DNA of 64,000 nt, taken from Planctomycetota bacterium (lineage in GTDB: Bacteria > Planctomycetota > UBA1135 > GCA-002686595). This document shows positions 18,629 through 28,927 of the stretch, in pieces. Made by a program: the position numbers and the translations under genes. The notes beneath the pieces were generated by a model. That model saw nothing but the letters and a program-made list of their open reading frames with translations, did not search any database and was not told the DNA's origin. The stretch is from contig JAPLOE010000213.1 in the NCBI GenBank assembly GCA_026692705.1, positions 26,761 to 90,760 of the forward strand. The letters run 5' to 3'. Each line of letters begins with the position of its first letter. The first letter of the stretch is position 1.

Positions 18629-20041
18629 ATGAAATCCCAATTGCTCCCGCTCGCACTAGCCCTGCCGCTCACGGGTTGCACAACGTTTGCGCCTGAGCAA
18701 CCCGTGCCGCGTGCGGAGCTGCGCGCCGTTCCGGCCGTTCCCGCGGCGGCGAAGCCGGAGCCCGTGCGCGACGGAACCGTGCGCACGTTGCAGCAAGCGG
18801 TCGCACTGTGCCTCGCACGCAACCCCAACCTGTTCGAGGCCGAGGCGCGCGTGCACGGTGCGGAAGCGGCGCTCGCGCAGGCCCGCGCGGCGCTCTACCC
18901 GATGGTCGGAGCGCAACTCGCGGTCCTGTGGGCCGACGCACCGTCGACGTACCTGTTCAAGTCGATCGACGCAGGACGATTGGGCCCGAACACGAACTTT
19001 AACGACCCGGGCTCGCTGCGCAACACGGAGGCATCGCTCGGCGCGAGCTGGAACCTGTGGCGCGGCGGCATCGATTCCGCCGGGATTCGCGCGGCGCAGC
19101 TCGGCATCGATGCCGGCACTGCGGCGCAGGACGCGGCCCGCAACGCGCTCGTCGCGGCAGTTTCGAGTACGTGGCTGGAACTGCGTGCCACGCGTGAACT
19201 CGCGGCGTCCGACGATGCGCGCGTTCGCACGCTGGAAGAGCAACTCTCGAGCGCGCGCAAGCGACTCGAGAACGGTGCGGCGCTCCGCATCGACGTTCTG
19301 TCGCTCGAAGTGCGGCTCGCGCAGGCCCAGGAACGCCGCACGCGCACGGAGCTGGGGCGCAAGCTCGCGCTCGCTGGGCTGCGGCAGCTGCTCGCGCTCG
19401 ACGATGCCGCGCCGATCGAGCCGGATGAGAGCTTGCCGGGCTCGATCACGTTGCCCGCGACACGCGAAGTCGCGCAAGGCGACGCGAAGCAGCACCGCGG
19501 CGAGCTGGTGGCGGCCCTGAGCGAGCTCGATGCTGCGAAAACCCGCGTGGAAATGGCTCAACGCGCGTGGACGCCGCGCTTGGATCTCATGGCGCGCGTC
19601 TGGGGCGGAGAGACCGACGTCTCGCTCGACCTGCAGCGCACGAACTCGCAAGTGGCGCTCGTGCTGTCGGTCGATGCGCTCGATGGCGGAATGCGCTCGG
19701 CGGGGCTCGCCGGTGCGCGTGCGCAGTTCGTGGCAGCCGACGCGCGCATGCGCAGCACGGAACTCGCCGTCGCCAACGACGTCGACCGCGCGTGGTACGC
19801 GCTCGAGGAAGCCACCGCGATGCTCGACGTTGCGGAACGTGCGGAGCGGGCGGCTGCCGAGGGCCTCGGACTCGCTGCGACGTCGCTCGAGGGCGGCGCG
19901 ACGACGGTCTCGCGCTATCTCGACGCCGAATCGGATCAGGCGCAGGCACGTGCCCAGCTCGTGCTCGCGCGAATTCATGTCCAGCGCGCCGGCTTCGAAC
20001 TGCGTCGCGCGACGGGAACCCTGCAGGAGGTGACGTGGTGA
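18629..20041 (+). CDS. TolC-family outer-membrane efflux lipoprotein
   Basis: ATG 18629 is preferred to TTG 18620. The 470-residue product has a lipobox leader (LPLTGC) and the long helical TolC/OEP repeats: LQQAVALCLARNPNLFEAEARVHGAEAALAQAR in the first half and the matching VDRAWYALEEATAMLDVAERAERAAAEGLGLAATSLEGGATTVSRYLDAE in the second (quoted here by segment only). Such proteins make the outer channel of tripartite pumps. It is followed with a 4-base overlap by a periplasmic adaptor and an RND permease, forming one complete pump, and begins 12 bases after TauE, so the pump belongs to the sulfur operon. Confidence 0.88.
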   Translation: MKSQLLPLALALPLTGCTTFAPEQPVPRAELRAVPAVPAAAKPEPVRDGTVRTLQQAVALCLARNPNLFEAEARVHGAEAALAQARAALYPMVGAQLAVLWADAPSTYLFKSIDAGRLGPNTNFNDPGSLRNTEASLGASWNLWRGGIDSAGIRAAQLGIDAGTAAQDAARNALVAAVSSTWLELRATRELAASDDARVRTLEEQLSSARKRLENGAALRIDVLSLEVRLAQAQERRTRTELGRKLALAGLRQLLALDDAAPIEPDESLPGSITLPATREVAQGDAKQHRGELVAALSELDAAKTRVEMAQRAWTPRLDLMARVWGGETDVSLDLQRTNSQVALVLSVDALDGGMRSAGLAGARAQFVAADARMRSTELAVANDVDRAWYALEEATAMLDVAERAERAAAEGLGLAATSLEGGATTVSRYLDAESDQAQARAQLVLARIHVQRAGFELRRATGTLQEVTW

Positions 20042-21189
20042 GCGCTTCGAACCGTTGGCTGTCGTGGGCTGGCCTGGGCATCGTGCTCGGTGGCGTCGTG
20101 CTGTACGCCGGTGGTTTCCTGTCGGGCGAGCGCATCGCGCCGGGTGAAAGCGGAGCACGGCCGAAGCTCGATGCTCCCACGGAGACGACGACCGTCGTGA
20201 AGCGCAGCGTCGCGATCTTCGAGGAATCGGTGGGCACGGTGCGTTCGCGCCGCACGGTCGCGGTTTCGGCACAAGTGCCGGCGCGTGTCACACAGGTTGC
20301 GGTCGAGGCAGGCCAGGCCGTGAAGGCCGGGGACGTGCTCGCGACGCTCGACGATCGTGAATTCGCCTCGCGCGTCGCGCAGGCCAGGCAAGCCGTGCTC
20401 GCAGCCCAGAGCGGGATCGCCCGTGCGGAGCAGGCGCGGACGCAGGCGCAAGCGCGTGCGACGCAGGCCAAGTCGGCGCGCGAGCGCACGAAGGTCCTGT
20501 TCGAGGGCGGAGCGGCGACGAGCGAGCAGCTCGAGGCCGCGGAAGCGGCGTTTTCCGGCGGCGAAGCTGCGGTGGCCGAGGGCGAGGCCGCGGTCGCGAT
20601 GGCGAAGGCCGAGCACGCGCGCGCGCTGCAGATGACGAGCGAGGCGGAGGTCGCGCTCGGCTACACGCGCCTCGTCGCACCGCTCGACGGCGTCGTCGCT
20701 GAACGCAGCGTCGAGGCCGGCGATCTCGCGTTGCCGGGCCATCCGCTGTTCGTCGTGCTCGATCCCGCGCAATTGCGGCTCGATGCGCGCGTGCGCGAGG
20801 GCCTCGTCGGACGCCTGAAGTCCGGGGATGAGCTCACGCTGCAGTTCGACACGCTCGCGGTGACCGCCAAGGGACGTGTGAGCGAGGTGCTGCCGTCCGC
20901 GGACGCGCGCAGCCGCACGTTCGAGGTGCGCGTGGACTTCGATGAAATCACCGGTGCGCGGCCGGGCATGTTCGCGCGCTTGCGCATTCCGGCCGGCGAA
21001 CGCGAGGTCGTGCTCGCGCCGGCCGAGGCGATCGCCCACGTCGGTCAGCTCGCCAGCGTGATCGTCGAGGACCGCGGCGAGTGGAAGCGGCGACTGGTCA
21101 CGGTCGGAGATCCGCTCGAGGATGGGCTCGTCGAGGTGCTCTCCGGCCTCGCAGGCGGCGAGCGCATCGGCCGCGGAGGCACGCGATGA
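20038..21189 (+). CDS. RND efflux periplasmic adaptor (HlyD/MFP family)
   Basis: GTG 20038 overlaps the TolC-like stop. 383 residues: an N-terminal membrane anchor (WAGLGIVLGGVVLYAGGF), a lipoyl half-motif (VPARVTQVAVEAGQAVKAGDVLATLD), a helical hairpin about 105-185 rich in Ala and Glu, the second lipoyl half (TRLVAPLDGVVAERSVEAGDLA) and a beta-barrel to the C-terminus. This is the usual adaptor architecture linking an RND permease to the TolC channel. The gene overlaps the permease gene as well (ATGA at 21186). Confidence 0.9.
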   Translation: MSASNRWLSWAGLGIVLGGVVLYAGGFLSGERIAPGESGARPKLDAPTETTTVVKRSVAIFEESVGTVRSRRTVAVSAQVPARVTQVAVEAGQAVKAGDVLATLDDREFASRVAQARQAVLAAQSGIARAEQARTQAQARATQAKSARERTKVLFEGGAATSEQLEAAEAAFSGGEAAVAEGEAAVAMAKAEHARALQMTSEAEVALGYTRLVAPLDGVVAERSVEAGDLALPGHPLFVVLDPAQLRLDARVREGLVGRLKSGDELTLQFDTLAVTAKGRVSEVLPSADARSRTFEVRVDFDEITGARPGMFARLRIPAGEREVVLAPAEAIAHVGQLASVIVEDRGEWKRRLVTVGDPLEDGLVEVLSGLAGGERIGRGGTR

Positions 21190-24100
21190 CACGCCACGCG
21201 AGCGCGCCCTCGAACGAGGGTTGGATGTCGCGCATGGTGCGCGCGTTCACGACCGGGCCGCTGTCGCCGGTGCTGCTGATCCTGTCGGCCGCGGTTGGAC
21301 TGGTCGCCGTGCTCGCGACGCCGCGCGAGGAAGAGCCGCAGATCGTCGTGCCGATGGCCGACGTGATGGTGTCGTTCCCCGGCGCGAGCGCCGAGGAAGT
21401 CGAGCAGCTCGTCGCGACGCCGCTCGAGAAGCTCATGTGGCAGATCGACGGCGTCGAGCACGTGTATTCCGTCTCGCGTCGCGGCGGTGCGGCGATCACC
21501 GTGCGCTTCTTCGTCGGCGAGGACCGCGAGCGCGCGCTGGTGCGCTTGCAGTCGAAGATCGAGGCCCACCGCGGCGAAGCGCCCCCGGGCGTCGCGGGTT
21601 GGGCCGTGCGCCCGGTCGAGATCGACGACGTGCCGATCGTCGCGCTGACGCTGTGGTCGGAGAGCGCGGATCCGGCGGCGTTGCGGCGCTCCGCCGAGGA
21701 ACTGCTCGCGCGGCTCGAGGAAGTGCCCGATGTGTCCCGCACGGAGATTCTCGGCGGGCTTCCGCGCGAAGTGCGCGTCGAGCTCGATCCTGAGGCGCTC
21801 GCGGCGCGCGAGTTGTCGCCCCTGGAAGTCGCGGGCGCGCTGGCCGCGGCGGATTCTGCGTTGCAGGCGGGTGCCTTCGACCGTGCGGACCGGCACATCG
21901 AGCTGCAGGCCGGGCCGTTCCTCGGGGACAGCCGCGAAATCGCCGAGCTCGTGGTCGGCGTGCACGGCGACCGGCCGGTGCACGTGCGCGACGTCGCGAA
22001 GGTCGTCGACGGTCCCGTGGAGGCGCGAGCGCTCGTGCGACTGGGTTTCGGGCCGAATGGCGCCGGGCCGCAGGGCAAGTCCTTCGACGCGGTCACGCTC
22101 GCGATCTCGAAGAAGAAAGGCACGAACGCGGTTCACGTCGCCGAAGCCGTCGTCGAGCGCGCGCACGAGCTCGCTCGCGAGATCCTGCCGAGTGACGTCC
22201 ACTTGCAGGTGACACGCGACTGGGGCGAGACCGCCGACGAGAAGGTCAACGAGCTGCTTGGCCACCTCACGCTCGCGATCGTCACCGTGATCGCGCTGGT
22301 CGCCTTCGCGCTCGGGCGCCGCGAGGGCCTGATCGTCGCCGCCGCCGTGCCCGTCACGTTCGCGCTGACGCTCGGCTTCAACTTGCTCGTCGGCTATTCG
22401 ATCAACCGCGTGACGCTGTTCGCGCTCGTGTTGGTGCTGGGACTTGTGTGCGACGACCCGATCGTCGACGTCGAGAACATCCATCGGCACTTCCGCCGCG
22501 CCGCGAAGGCGCCGCTCGAGGCCGTGATCGAGGCGGTGAACGAGGTTCGCCCGCCGGTGATCGTCGCGACGCTCGCGGTGATCCTGTCGTTTGTCCCGCT
22601 GTTCTTCATCACCGGGATGATGGGGCCCTACATGCGCCCGATGGCGTTCAACGTGCCGGTCGCGATGGCGATGAGCCTGCTCGTGGCATTCACGGTGACG
22701 CCGTGGATGAGCTACAAGCTGCTCAAGCCGCACACGGGCGAGCACGACGATTCAGGTGGCCTGCTCGAGCGTGGTTACGTCGGCGCGTTGACGGCGCTGC
22801 TGCGCAGCAAGGTCGCGCGCTTCTCGCTGTGGGCCTCGATCGCGGTGTCCGGAGCCCTTGCCGTTGGCCTCGGAGCGAGCGGCGCCGTGCCGCTGAAAAT
22901 GCTGCCCTACGACAACAAGAGCGAGTTCGACCTCGTCATCGACTTGCCGAACGGCTCGACGCTCGAGGCGACGGATGCGGCCGTGCGCGACATCGAGGCG
23001 CAGCTCGCGACGGTCGCGGAAGTTACGGATTTCTCGGCCTTCATCGGCACCGCCGGCCCGATCGACTTCAACGGCCTCGTGCGCCGCTACAACCTGCGCG
23101 CGTCGCCGGAGCTGGCGCAAGTGCGCGTGCGGCTCGTGGGCAAGGGCGAGCGCGAGCAGCGGAGCCACGAGCTCGCGCTGCGCATCCGCAACGAGCTGCA
23201 GGAGATCGCGGGTCGCCACGGCGCGACGTTGAAGATCGTCGAGCTTCCGCCAGGGCCGCCGGTGCTCGCCACGCTGGTCGCCGAGGTGCGCGGACCCGCG
23301 GAGCGCACGTGGCCGGAGATCGTCGCCGGTGCGCGCGAAGTCGCGAAGTCTCTCGCCGCCGAACACGGCGTGGTCGACGTCGACGTGATGACCGAAGAGC
23401 CGCACGCGCGCCTGGAATTCGAGCTCGATCGCGAGAAGGCCATGCTGCACGGCGTCTCGTCGGAGCTCGTGACTCGCACGCTCGCGCTCGCGCTCACAGG
23501 CGCCCCGGTCGCGACCGTTCATGAGCCGCACGAACGCCAGCCGCTCGTGCTCAAGCTCGGCCTCGACCGCGAGCACCGCAGCGGGGCGGAAGAGCTCGGG
23601 CGCCTCTCGATGAAGGGCGCCGACGGCTCGCTCGTGCCGCTCGCGGAGCTCGGCCGTTTCCGCGAGGTCCAGAGCGAGCCCTCGATCTACCACAAGGACC
23701 TGGCGCGCACGGCCTTCGTGCTCGGCGAGGTCGCAGGCCGTCCGCCGGCGGAAATCGTGCTGTCGCAGCAGGCCTTGCGCGAGCGCGAACCGCTCCTCGG
23801 TGGCCTCGCCGCCGACTGGTCGGGCGAAGGCGAGTGGCAAATCACGCTCGACGTCTTCCGCGACCTCGGCCTCGCCTTCGCGGGCGCGCTGGTCGGCATC
23901 TACGTGCTGCTCGTGCTGCAGACGCACTCGTTCCTGCTGCCGCTGGTGGTGATGCTCTCGATCCCGCTGGGCGCGATCGGCATCCTCCCGGGCTTCTGGC
24001 TGCTCAACCTCGTCCTCGACGAGCCCGTCGGCGGCTACGGCACGCCCGTGTTCTTCACCGCGACGGGCATGATCGGAATGATCGCGCTCGCCGGCATCGT

Positions 24101-24389
24101 CGTGCGCAACTCGATCATCCTGATCGACTTCATGTCCGAGCGCGAAGCGGCGGGAGCGTCGCTCGACGACGCCGTGCTGGAGAGCGGGACCAAGCGCCTG
24201 CGCCCGATCCTGCTCACCGCTGGAGCCGCGATGCTCGGCGCCTGGCCGATCACGCTCGACCCGATCTTCTCCGGGCTCGCGTGGAGCCTGATCTTCGGCC
24301 TCGTGGCCTCGACCGGATTCACGCTGCTCGTCATCCCGATCGCCTACCGCTGGCTCCGGCAGCGCGCGCGGGCCAAGGTCACGGCGTAG
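21186..24389 (+). CDS. RND efflux permease (AcrB family)
   Basis: 1067 residues, normal for an RND pump. The first helix is followed by the family signature PREEEPQIVVPMADV and the porter-domain segment PGASAEEVEQLVATPLEKLMW. The helix 4 region (LVLVLGLVCDDPIVDVENIH) has the two neighbouring Asp residues of proton relay. The second half repeats the pattern with VGIYVLLVLQTHSFLLPLVVMLSIPLGAIG. The subgroup (PREEEPQI type) is often coded near oxyanion or sulfur genes, although its substrates are not well known. The 3' end overlaps the convergent outer-membrane gene of the second pump by 11 bases. Confidence 0.9.
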   Translation: MTRHASAPSNEGWMSRMVRAFTTGPLSPVLLILSAAVGLVAVLATPREEEPQIVVPMADVMVSFPGASAEEVEQLVATPLEKLMWQIDGVEHVYSVSRRGGAAITVRFFVGEDRERALVRLQSKIEAHRGEAPPGVAGWAVRPVEIDDVPIVALTLWSESADPAALRRSAEELLARLEEVPDVSRTEILGGLPREVRVELDPEALAARELSPLEVAGALAAADSALQAGAFDRADRHIELQAGPFLGDSREIAELVVGVHGDRPVHVRDVAKVVDGPVEARALVRLGFGPNGAGPQGKSFDAVTLAISKKKGTNAVHVAEAVVERAHELAREILPSDVHLQVTRDWGETADEKVNELLGHLTLAIVTVIALVAFALGRREGLIVAAAVPVTFALTLGFNLLVGYSINRVTLFALVLVLGLVCDDPIVDVENIHRHFRRAAKAPLEAVIEAVNEVRPPVIVATLAVILSFVPLFFITGMMGPYMRPMAFNVPVAMAMSLLVAFTVTPWMSYKLLKPHTGEHDDSGGLLERGYVGALTALLRSKVARFSLWASIAVSGALAVGLGASGAVPLKMLPYDNKSEFDLVIDLPNGSTLEATDAAVRDIEAQLATVAEVTDFSAFIGTAGPIDFNGLVRRYNLRASPELAQVRVRLVGKGEREQRSHELALRIRNELQEIAGRHGATLKIVELPPGPPVLATLVAEVRGPAERTWPEIVAGAREVAKSLAAEHGVVDVDVMTEEPHARLEFELDREKAMLHGVSSELVTRTLALALTGAPVATVHEPHERQPLVLKLGLDREHRSGAEELGRLSMKGADGSLVPLAELGRFREVQSEPSIYHKDLARTAFVLGEVAGRPPAEIVLSQQALREREPLLGGLAADWSGEGEWQITLDVFRDLGLAFAGALVGIYVLLVLQTHSFLLPLVVMLSIPLGAIGILPGFWLLNLVLDEPVGGYGTPVFFTATGMIGMIALAGIVVRNSIILIDFMSEREAAGASLDDAVLESGTKRLRPILLTAGAAMLGAWPITLDPIFSGLAWSLIFGLVASTGFTLLVIPIAYRWLRQRARAKVTA

Positions 24390-25740
24390 GCGCGAGCGCA
24401 CCGCCGCTGGCGCGGGCGAGCTCGAGCCGACTGCGCGCGAGCACGGCCTGCGCCGCGACGACCGCGCGCTGCAGGGCCACCTGTCGCGCCTGCGCGTCGA
24501 GCAGGTCGAGTGCGGTCGCGTGGCCGGCCTCGAAGGCGGTGCGCGCAAGTTCCGCGGCTCGGTTTGCCTGCGGCGCCGCCGAGGACGAGAGCGTCGCGAG
24601 CGTGCGCTCGGCTGCGAGCGCGTTGGCGTGCGCGGCACGGATCTCCTGCTCGGCCTCACTGCGCAGCGCCTCGCGTTCCTCCTCGGCCTTGTCGCGCAGG
24701 AGCTCCGCGCGCCGCAGCTGCACGAGGTTCTGGTCGAAGATCGGGATCTCGATCGAACCGCTGAAACCGCCGACGAACGGCGTGTTGGTGCCGCGCTCGG
24801 GGTGTTCGGTGTCGAGCCCAAGCGAAACGTCCGGCGTCGTGCGGCTGCGCTCGAGCGCGACGATCGCTTCGGCGCGCTGCACCGAGAGGTTCGCCGCGCG
24901 CAGGTCGAGCCGACGTTCACGGGCCGCGGCCAGCAGCTCGTCGAGCTGCGGCACGAGGAAGACGTCGGACGGGTCTTCACCCAGGACCTCGATCCGGGCG
25001 GGATCGCCGTCGAGCGACAGGAGCGACGCGAGTTCGCGACGCTGCTCGATCACGGCGGATTCGAGCCGCTGGTGCTCGACGAGCGCGAGAGAGACGCGGC
25101 TTTCGGCCTGGTTGAGCTCGACGGAGCGACCCACGCCGCGTTCGACGCGAATGCGCACGAGATCGCGGGCGCCGAGCGCGACCCGGATCTCGGAATCGAC
25201 CGCCGCGCGGGCCGCGAGCGCTCCGCGGAGCCCGATGTACGCGCGTTCGACGTCGTAGGCGAGCTTCGCCGCCTGCCCCGCGACCGCTGCGACCTTCTCG
25301 CGCAGCTCGGCCTCGGCGAATTCTCGGCGGAAACGGATCTGCCAGAGCTCGCTCAGGCTCTGCACGAGGTCGGCGCCGATGCGCTCGCGACCGCCGCCAT
25401 CCGGCCACAGGTAGCTCAGGCCGAGCGTCGGGTTGCGCAGCAGTCCCGACTGCTCGTAGTCGGCGCGCGAGACGCCGATCTCGAAGAACGCCGCGCGCAA
25501 GCGACGGTTCTGCAGGAGCGCGAGCTGGCGCGCTTCGGCGAGCGTGAGCCCGTCCTCGAGCACGCGCTCGACCTCCACCGTCGACAGCCCCGGTTCATCG
25601 GGCCGCAGGACCTTCTCGACTCCGGTCGCCTCGCGGATCGCGACTTGGGCGTCCGCGTAGTCCGCGCTGGGATCGACCGTCGTCCGGCACGCCGCGACGA
25701 GCGCGACACCCGCCAACACCACGAGATCAAGCTTCCGCAC
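24379..25740 (-). CDS. Heavy-metal RND outer-membrane channel (CzcC/CusC type)
   Basis: 453 residues from GTG 25740, with a lipobox leader (VALVAAC). TolC-type repeats include LTLAEARQLALLQNRRLRAAFFEIGVSRADY near residue 70 and GLLRNPTLGLSYLWP, and a second half with AELARTAFEAGHATALDLLDAQ. The gene is last in a czcB-czcA-czcC order and overlaps the end of czcA by 14 bases. It forms the outer part of a metal-type pump. The substrate metal cannot be read from this subunit. Confidence 0.85.
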   Translation of the reverse strand: MRKLDLVVLAGVALVAACRTTVDPSADYADAQVAIREATGVEKVLRPDEPGLSTVEVERVLEDGLTLAEARQLALLQNRRLRAAFFEIGVSRADYEQSGLLRNPTLGLSYLWPDGGGRERIGADLVQSLSELWQIRFRREFAEAELREKVAAVAGQAAKLAYDVERAYIGLRGALAARAAVDSEIRVALGARDLVRIRVERGVGRSVELNQAESRVSLALVEHQRLESAVIEQRRELASLLSLDGDPARIEVLGEDPSDVFLVPQLDELLAAARERRLDLRAANLSVQRAEAIVALERSRTTPDVSLGLDTEHPERGTNTPFVGGFSGSIEIPIFDQNLVQLRRAELLRDKAEEEREALRSEAEQEIRAAHANALAAERTLATLSSSAAPQANRAAELARTAFEAGHATALDLLDAQARQVALQRAVVAAQAVLARSRLELARASGGALAPTP

Positions 25741-28700
25741 CGGTCACCTCCATTGGCATGTCGTTTTCCTCGCCGGTTTCCGCCGGAATCGCGAAACGCA
25801 GGAACAGGCTCGGAACGAGCAGCATGTTGAGCAGCGTCGACGACAGGAGTCCCCACAGGATCACCACCGCCATCGGCGTCAGGATCTCGCTGCCCGGCTT
25901 GTCGCCGCGCAGTGCGAGCGGAATCAGGGCGAGGCCCGCAGCCAGCGCCGTCATCAGGATCGGAGCGAGGCGCTCGAGCGCACCCCGCCGCACCGCCTCG
26001 CGGAAGTCGCGCACGCCCTCGTGGCGTTGCAGGTGGCGGATGTGCGACACGAGCATGATGCCGTTGCGCGCCGCGACGCCGAACACCGTGATGAACCCGA
26101 TGATCGACGCCACTGTCAGCACGCCGCCGGTCAGGTAAACGCCGAGCACGCCCCCGATCAGCGCGAGCGGCAGGTTGAGCAGGATCAGCGCCGCATCGCG
26201 CACCGAACCGAACGCGAAGTACAGCAGGAACGCGATGCTCACGACGATCAGCACGCCGAGCACGCTCAGGAGCTCGCCCGTGGCCTGCGCGCTCTCGAAC
26301 TGGCCGCCGTACTCGACCCAGTAGCCCGACGGCAGCTCCACCTGCGCCTCGATGCCGCTGCGGATCTCCTCGACGACGCCGCGCAGGTCGCGCCCGGCGA
26401 CGTTGCACATCACGACGATCTTGCGCTGCGCGTTTTCGCGACTGATGAAGTTCGGCGTGCGGTCCTCGCGCACCGAGGCGAGCGCGCGCAGTGGGATTCG
26501 CTGCCCTTCCGGCGCCTCGACGAGCACGTCCGGCAGGTACTCCGGATCGAGCTGCCCCGCCCCGGTCGTTCGCACGACCAGCGCGACGGGGTTGGTGCCC
26601 TCGAGCACTTCGCTCGCGACGCTGCCTTGCGTGGCGAGCTCGACCGCGTGCGCCACGTCCTCGATGTGCAGCCCGTGCCGCGCGATCGCCGCGCGATCGA
26701 ACTCGATGCGCATCGTCGGCACCAGCGCCTGCCGCTCGACCGACAGGTCGACGACTCCCGGGACGGTTCTCATCACCTCCTCGATCTTCGCGCCGAGGTC
26801 GCGCAGTTGCCCCAGATCCGGCCCGAACAGCTTGACCGCGATGCTCGCGCGCGTGCCCGACAGCATGTGGTCGATGCGGTGACCGATCGGCTGCCCGAAC
26901 GAGGCCTGGATCCCCGCGATGCTGCCCAGCCGCTCGCGCATCGACTCGAGCAGCTCCTCCTTCGTGCGCCGCGGCTTGCCCATGCGCACCGGAGCTTCCA
27001 TGTCCAGCGTGAGGTCGATCTCGCTCGCCTCGACGCCCTGCACGTGCTCGTCTTCCTCGGCGCGCCCGGTGCGACGCCCCATCGCGACGACTTCCGGTTC
27101 CTGCATGAGCTGCTGCTCGACCATGTGCGCGAGCTGGTCGCCCTGCGCGATCGACGTGCCCGGCAGGCTCGCCACCTCGACGACCAGCGCGCCCTCGTTG
27201 AATTCCGGCAGGAATCCGCGCCCCATCGTGGCCGCGCTCCAGGTCGCGAGCGCCAGCATCGCCGCACTCGGGATGCCGACGATCCACGGGTGATTCAGCG
27301 CCCACTCGAGCGGTTTCGCGTAGAGCTTCTGCAGAAGGTGCACGAGCGGCGGCTCGCCGCCCTTGGTCACGATGCGGCTGTTCGGCAAGAGCAGGCTGCA
27401 CAGCGCCGGCGTCAGCGTGAGCGCCGTGAGCAGCGAGGCCGCGAGCGACACCGTGAACGCAAGACCAAGCGGCCGAAGCAGGCGTCCTTCGACGCCCGAC
27501 AGGAAGAACAGCGGTGCGAACACGAGCAGGATGATGAACGTCGCGAGCACGATCGAGCCGCGCACTTCGACGCTCGCCGCGTAGATCACGCTCGCCGCCG
27601 CCTTGCGCCGCCCCTCGGGCAGCTTGCGGTTCTCGCGCAGGCGCCGCAGCACGTTCTCGACGTCGATGATCGCGTCGTCGACCAGTGCGCCGATCGCGAT
27701 CGCCATGCCGCCGAGCGTCATCGTGTTGATGTTCGCGCCCATCAGCTCGAGCGCGAGCACCGTGATCAGGAGCGACAGCGGCAGCGCGAGCAGCGTGATG
27801 ACGCTCGCGCGCGTGCTCGCGAGGAACGCCGCCACGACCAGCACGACGAACAGCGCGCCCTCGACCAGCGCCGACACCGTGTTGTCGACCGAGTTCTGGA
27901 TGAACGAGGCCTGCCGGAACAGGTTGCGGTTGATGTGCATGCCCGCCGGCAGCACGGCCTGCAGCTCGTCGAGCGTGCGGTCGAGGCGCTCGGTCAGCTC
28001 GAGCGTGTTCGCGCCCGGCTGCTTCTGCACCGCGAGCACGACGCCCGCCTCGATGATCGGCTCCCAGTCCTCGCCGCGCCGCGAGGCCGCCGCCGTGCCG
28101 CGCTTGAGCGCCGGCCCGATCACGACCTCGCCGAGATCGCGCACCGTCACCGGCACGCCGTCGCGCCGCGCGACCTGCACCGCCGCGATGTCGTCGATCC
28201 CGACGACGCGGCCGATGCCTTCGACGAGCACTTCCTGCGAGCCCATGTGCAGCACGCCCGCGGCCACGTTCTGGTTCGAGCCCGCGAGCGCCTCGATCAC
28301 CTCGTCCGCCGTCACGCCGTAGGCGCGCATGCGGTCGGGCTCGAGCAGCACCTGGTACTGCTTCGTGTCGCCGCCGATCGGCGTCACCTGCGACACGCCC
28401 GGCACCGACAGCAGGCGGCGCTTGAGCACCGTCGTCGCCGTCGTGCGCAGCTCGAGCGGCCCGTGGCGATCGCTGGTGAGCGACACGAACAGGATCTCGC
28501 CCATCACGCTCGACACCGGCGCGAGCTTCGGCGCCTCGACGCCTTCAGGCATCGCGCCCGAGATCGTGCTCAGCCGCTCCGCCACCGTCTGGCGCGCGCG
28601 GTGGATGTCGGTGCCCCACTCGAACTCGACCCACACGACGGTGATGCCGAGCGCCGTGCCCGAGCGCACGCGCCGCACGCCCGAGGCGCCGTTCATCACG

Positions 28701-28912
28701 CTCTCGATCGGGAACGTGACCTGCGTCTCCATTTCCTGCGGAGAGAGGCTGTGACCTTCGACGAGCACCGTGACGGTCGGCGCCGTCAGGTCGGGGAAGA
28801 CGTCGACCGGCATGCGCAGCGTGACGAACACGCCCAGCGCCATCGCGAGGATCGACAGGACGATGACCGTGAGGCGCTTCTCGAGCGCCCAGCGGATCAG
28901 GAGGTTGATCAC
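25727..28912 (-). CDS. Heavy-metal RND permease (CzcA/CusA family)
   Basis: 1061 residues, start GTG 28912. Hallmarks of the HME-RND group are the N-terminal segment FVTLRMPVDVFPDLTAPTV, the helix 4 region GMAIAIGALVDDAIIDVENVL with paired Asp plus Glu, and the porter-domain signature GQPIGHRIDHMLSGTRASI followed by KLFGPDL. These distinguish it from the first pump at 21186, which is of multidrug type. HME permeases export Co, Zn, Cd, Cu or Ag. The residues choosing the ion are not clear enough to name the metal. The adaptor and channel genes flank it with a gap of 15 bases and an overlap. Confidence 0.9.
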   Translation of the reverse strand: MINLLIRWALEKRLTVIVLSILAMALGVFVTLRMPVDVFPDLTAPTVTVLVEGHSLSPQEMETQVTFPIESVMNGASGVRRVRSGTALGITVVWVEFEWGTDIHRARQTVAERLSTISGAMPEGVEAPKLAPVSSVMGEILFVSLTSDRHGPLELRTTATTVLKRRLLSVPGVSQVTPIGGDTKQYQVLLEPDRMRAYGVTADEVIEALAGSNQNVAAGVLHMGSQEVLVEGIGRVVGIDDIAAVQVARRDGVPVTVRDLGEVVIGPALKRGTAAASRRGEDWEPIIEAGVVLAVQKQPGANTLELTERLDRTLDELQAVLPAGMHINRNLFRQASFIQNSVDNTVSALVEGALFVVLVVAAFLASTRASVITLLALPLSLLITVLALELMGANINTMTLGGMAIAIGALVDDAIIDVENVLRRLRENRKLPEGRRKAAASVIYAASVEVRGSIVLATFIILLVFAPLFFLSGVEGRLLRPLGLAFTVSLAASLLTALTLTPALCSLLLPNSRIVTKGGEPPLVHLLQKLYAKPLEWALNHPWIVGIPSAAMLALATWSAATMGRGFLPEFNEGALVVEVASLPGTSIAQGDQLAHMVEQQLMQEPEVVAMGRRTGRAEEDEHVQGVEASEIDLTLDMEAPVRMGKPRRTKEELLESMRERLGSIAGIQASFGQPIGHRIDHMLSGTRASIAVKLFGPDLGQLRDLGAKIEEVMRTVPGVVDLSVERQALVPTMRIEFDRAAIARHGLHIEDVAHAVELATQGSVASEVLEGTNPVALVVRTTGAGQLDPEYLPDVLVEAPEGQRIPLRALASVREDRTPNFISRENAQRKIVVMCNVAGRDLRGVVEEIRSGIEAQVELPSGYWVEYGGQFESAQATGELLSVLGVLIVVSIAFLLYFAFGSVRDAALILLNLPLALIGGVLGVYLTGGVLTVASIIGFITVFGVAARNGIMLVSHIRHLQRHEGVRDFREAVRRGALERLAPILMTALAAGLALIPLALRGDKPGSEILTPMAVVILWGLLSSTLLNMLLVPSLFLRFAIPAETGEENDMPMEVTGAEA

Positions 28913-28927
28913 TTGGTTTCCTCCCGA

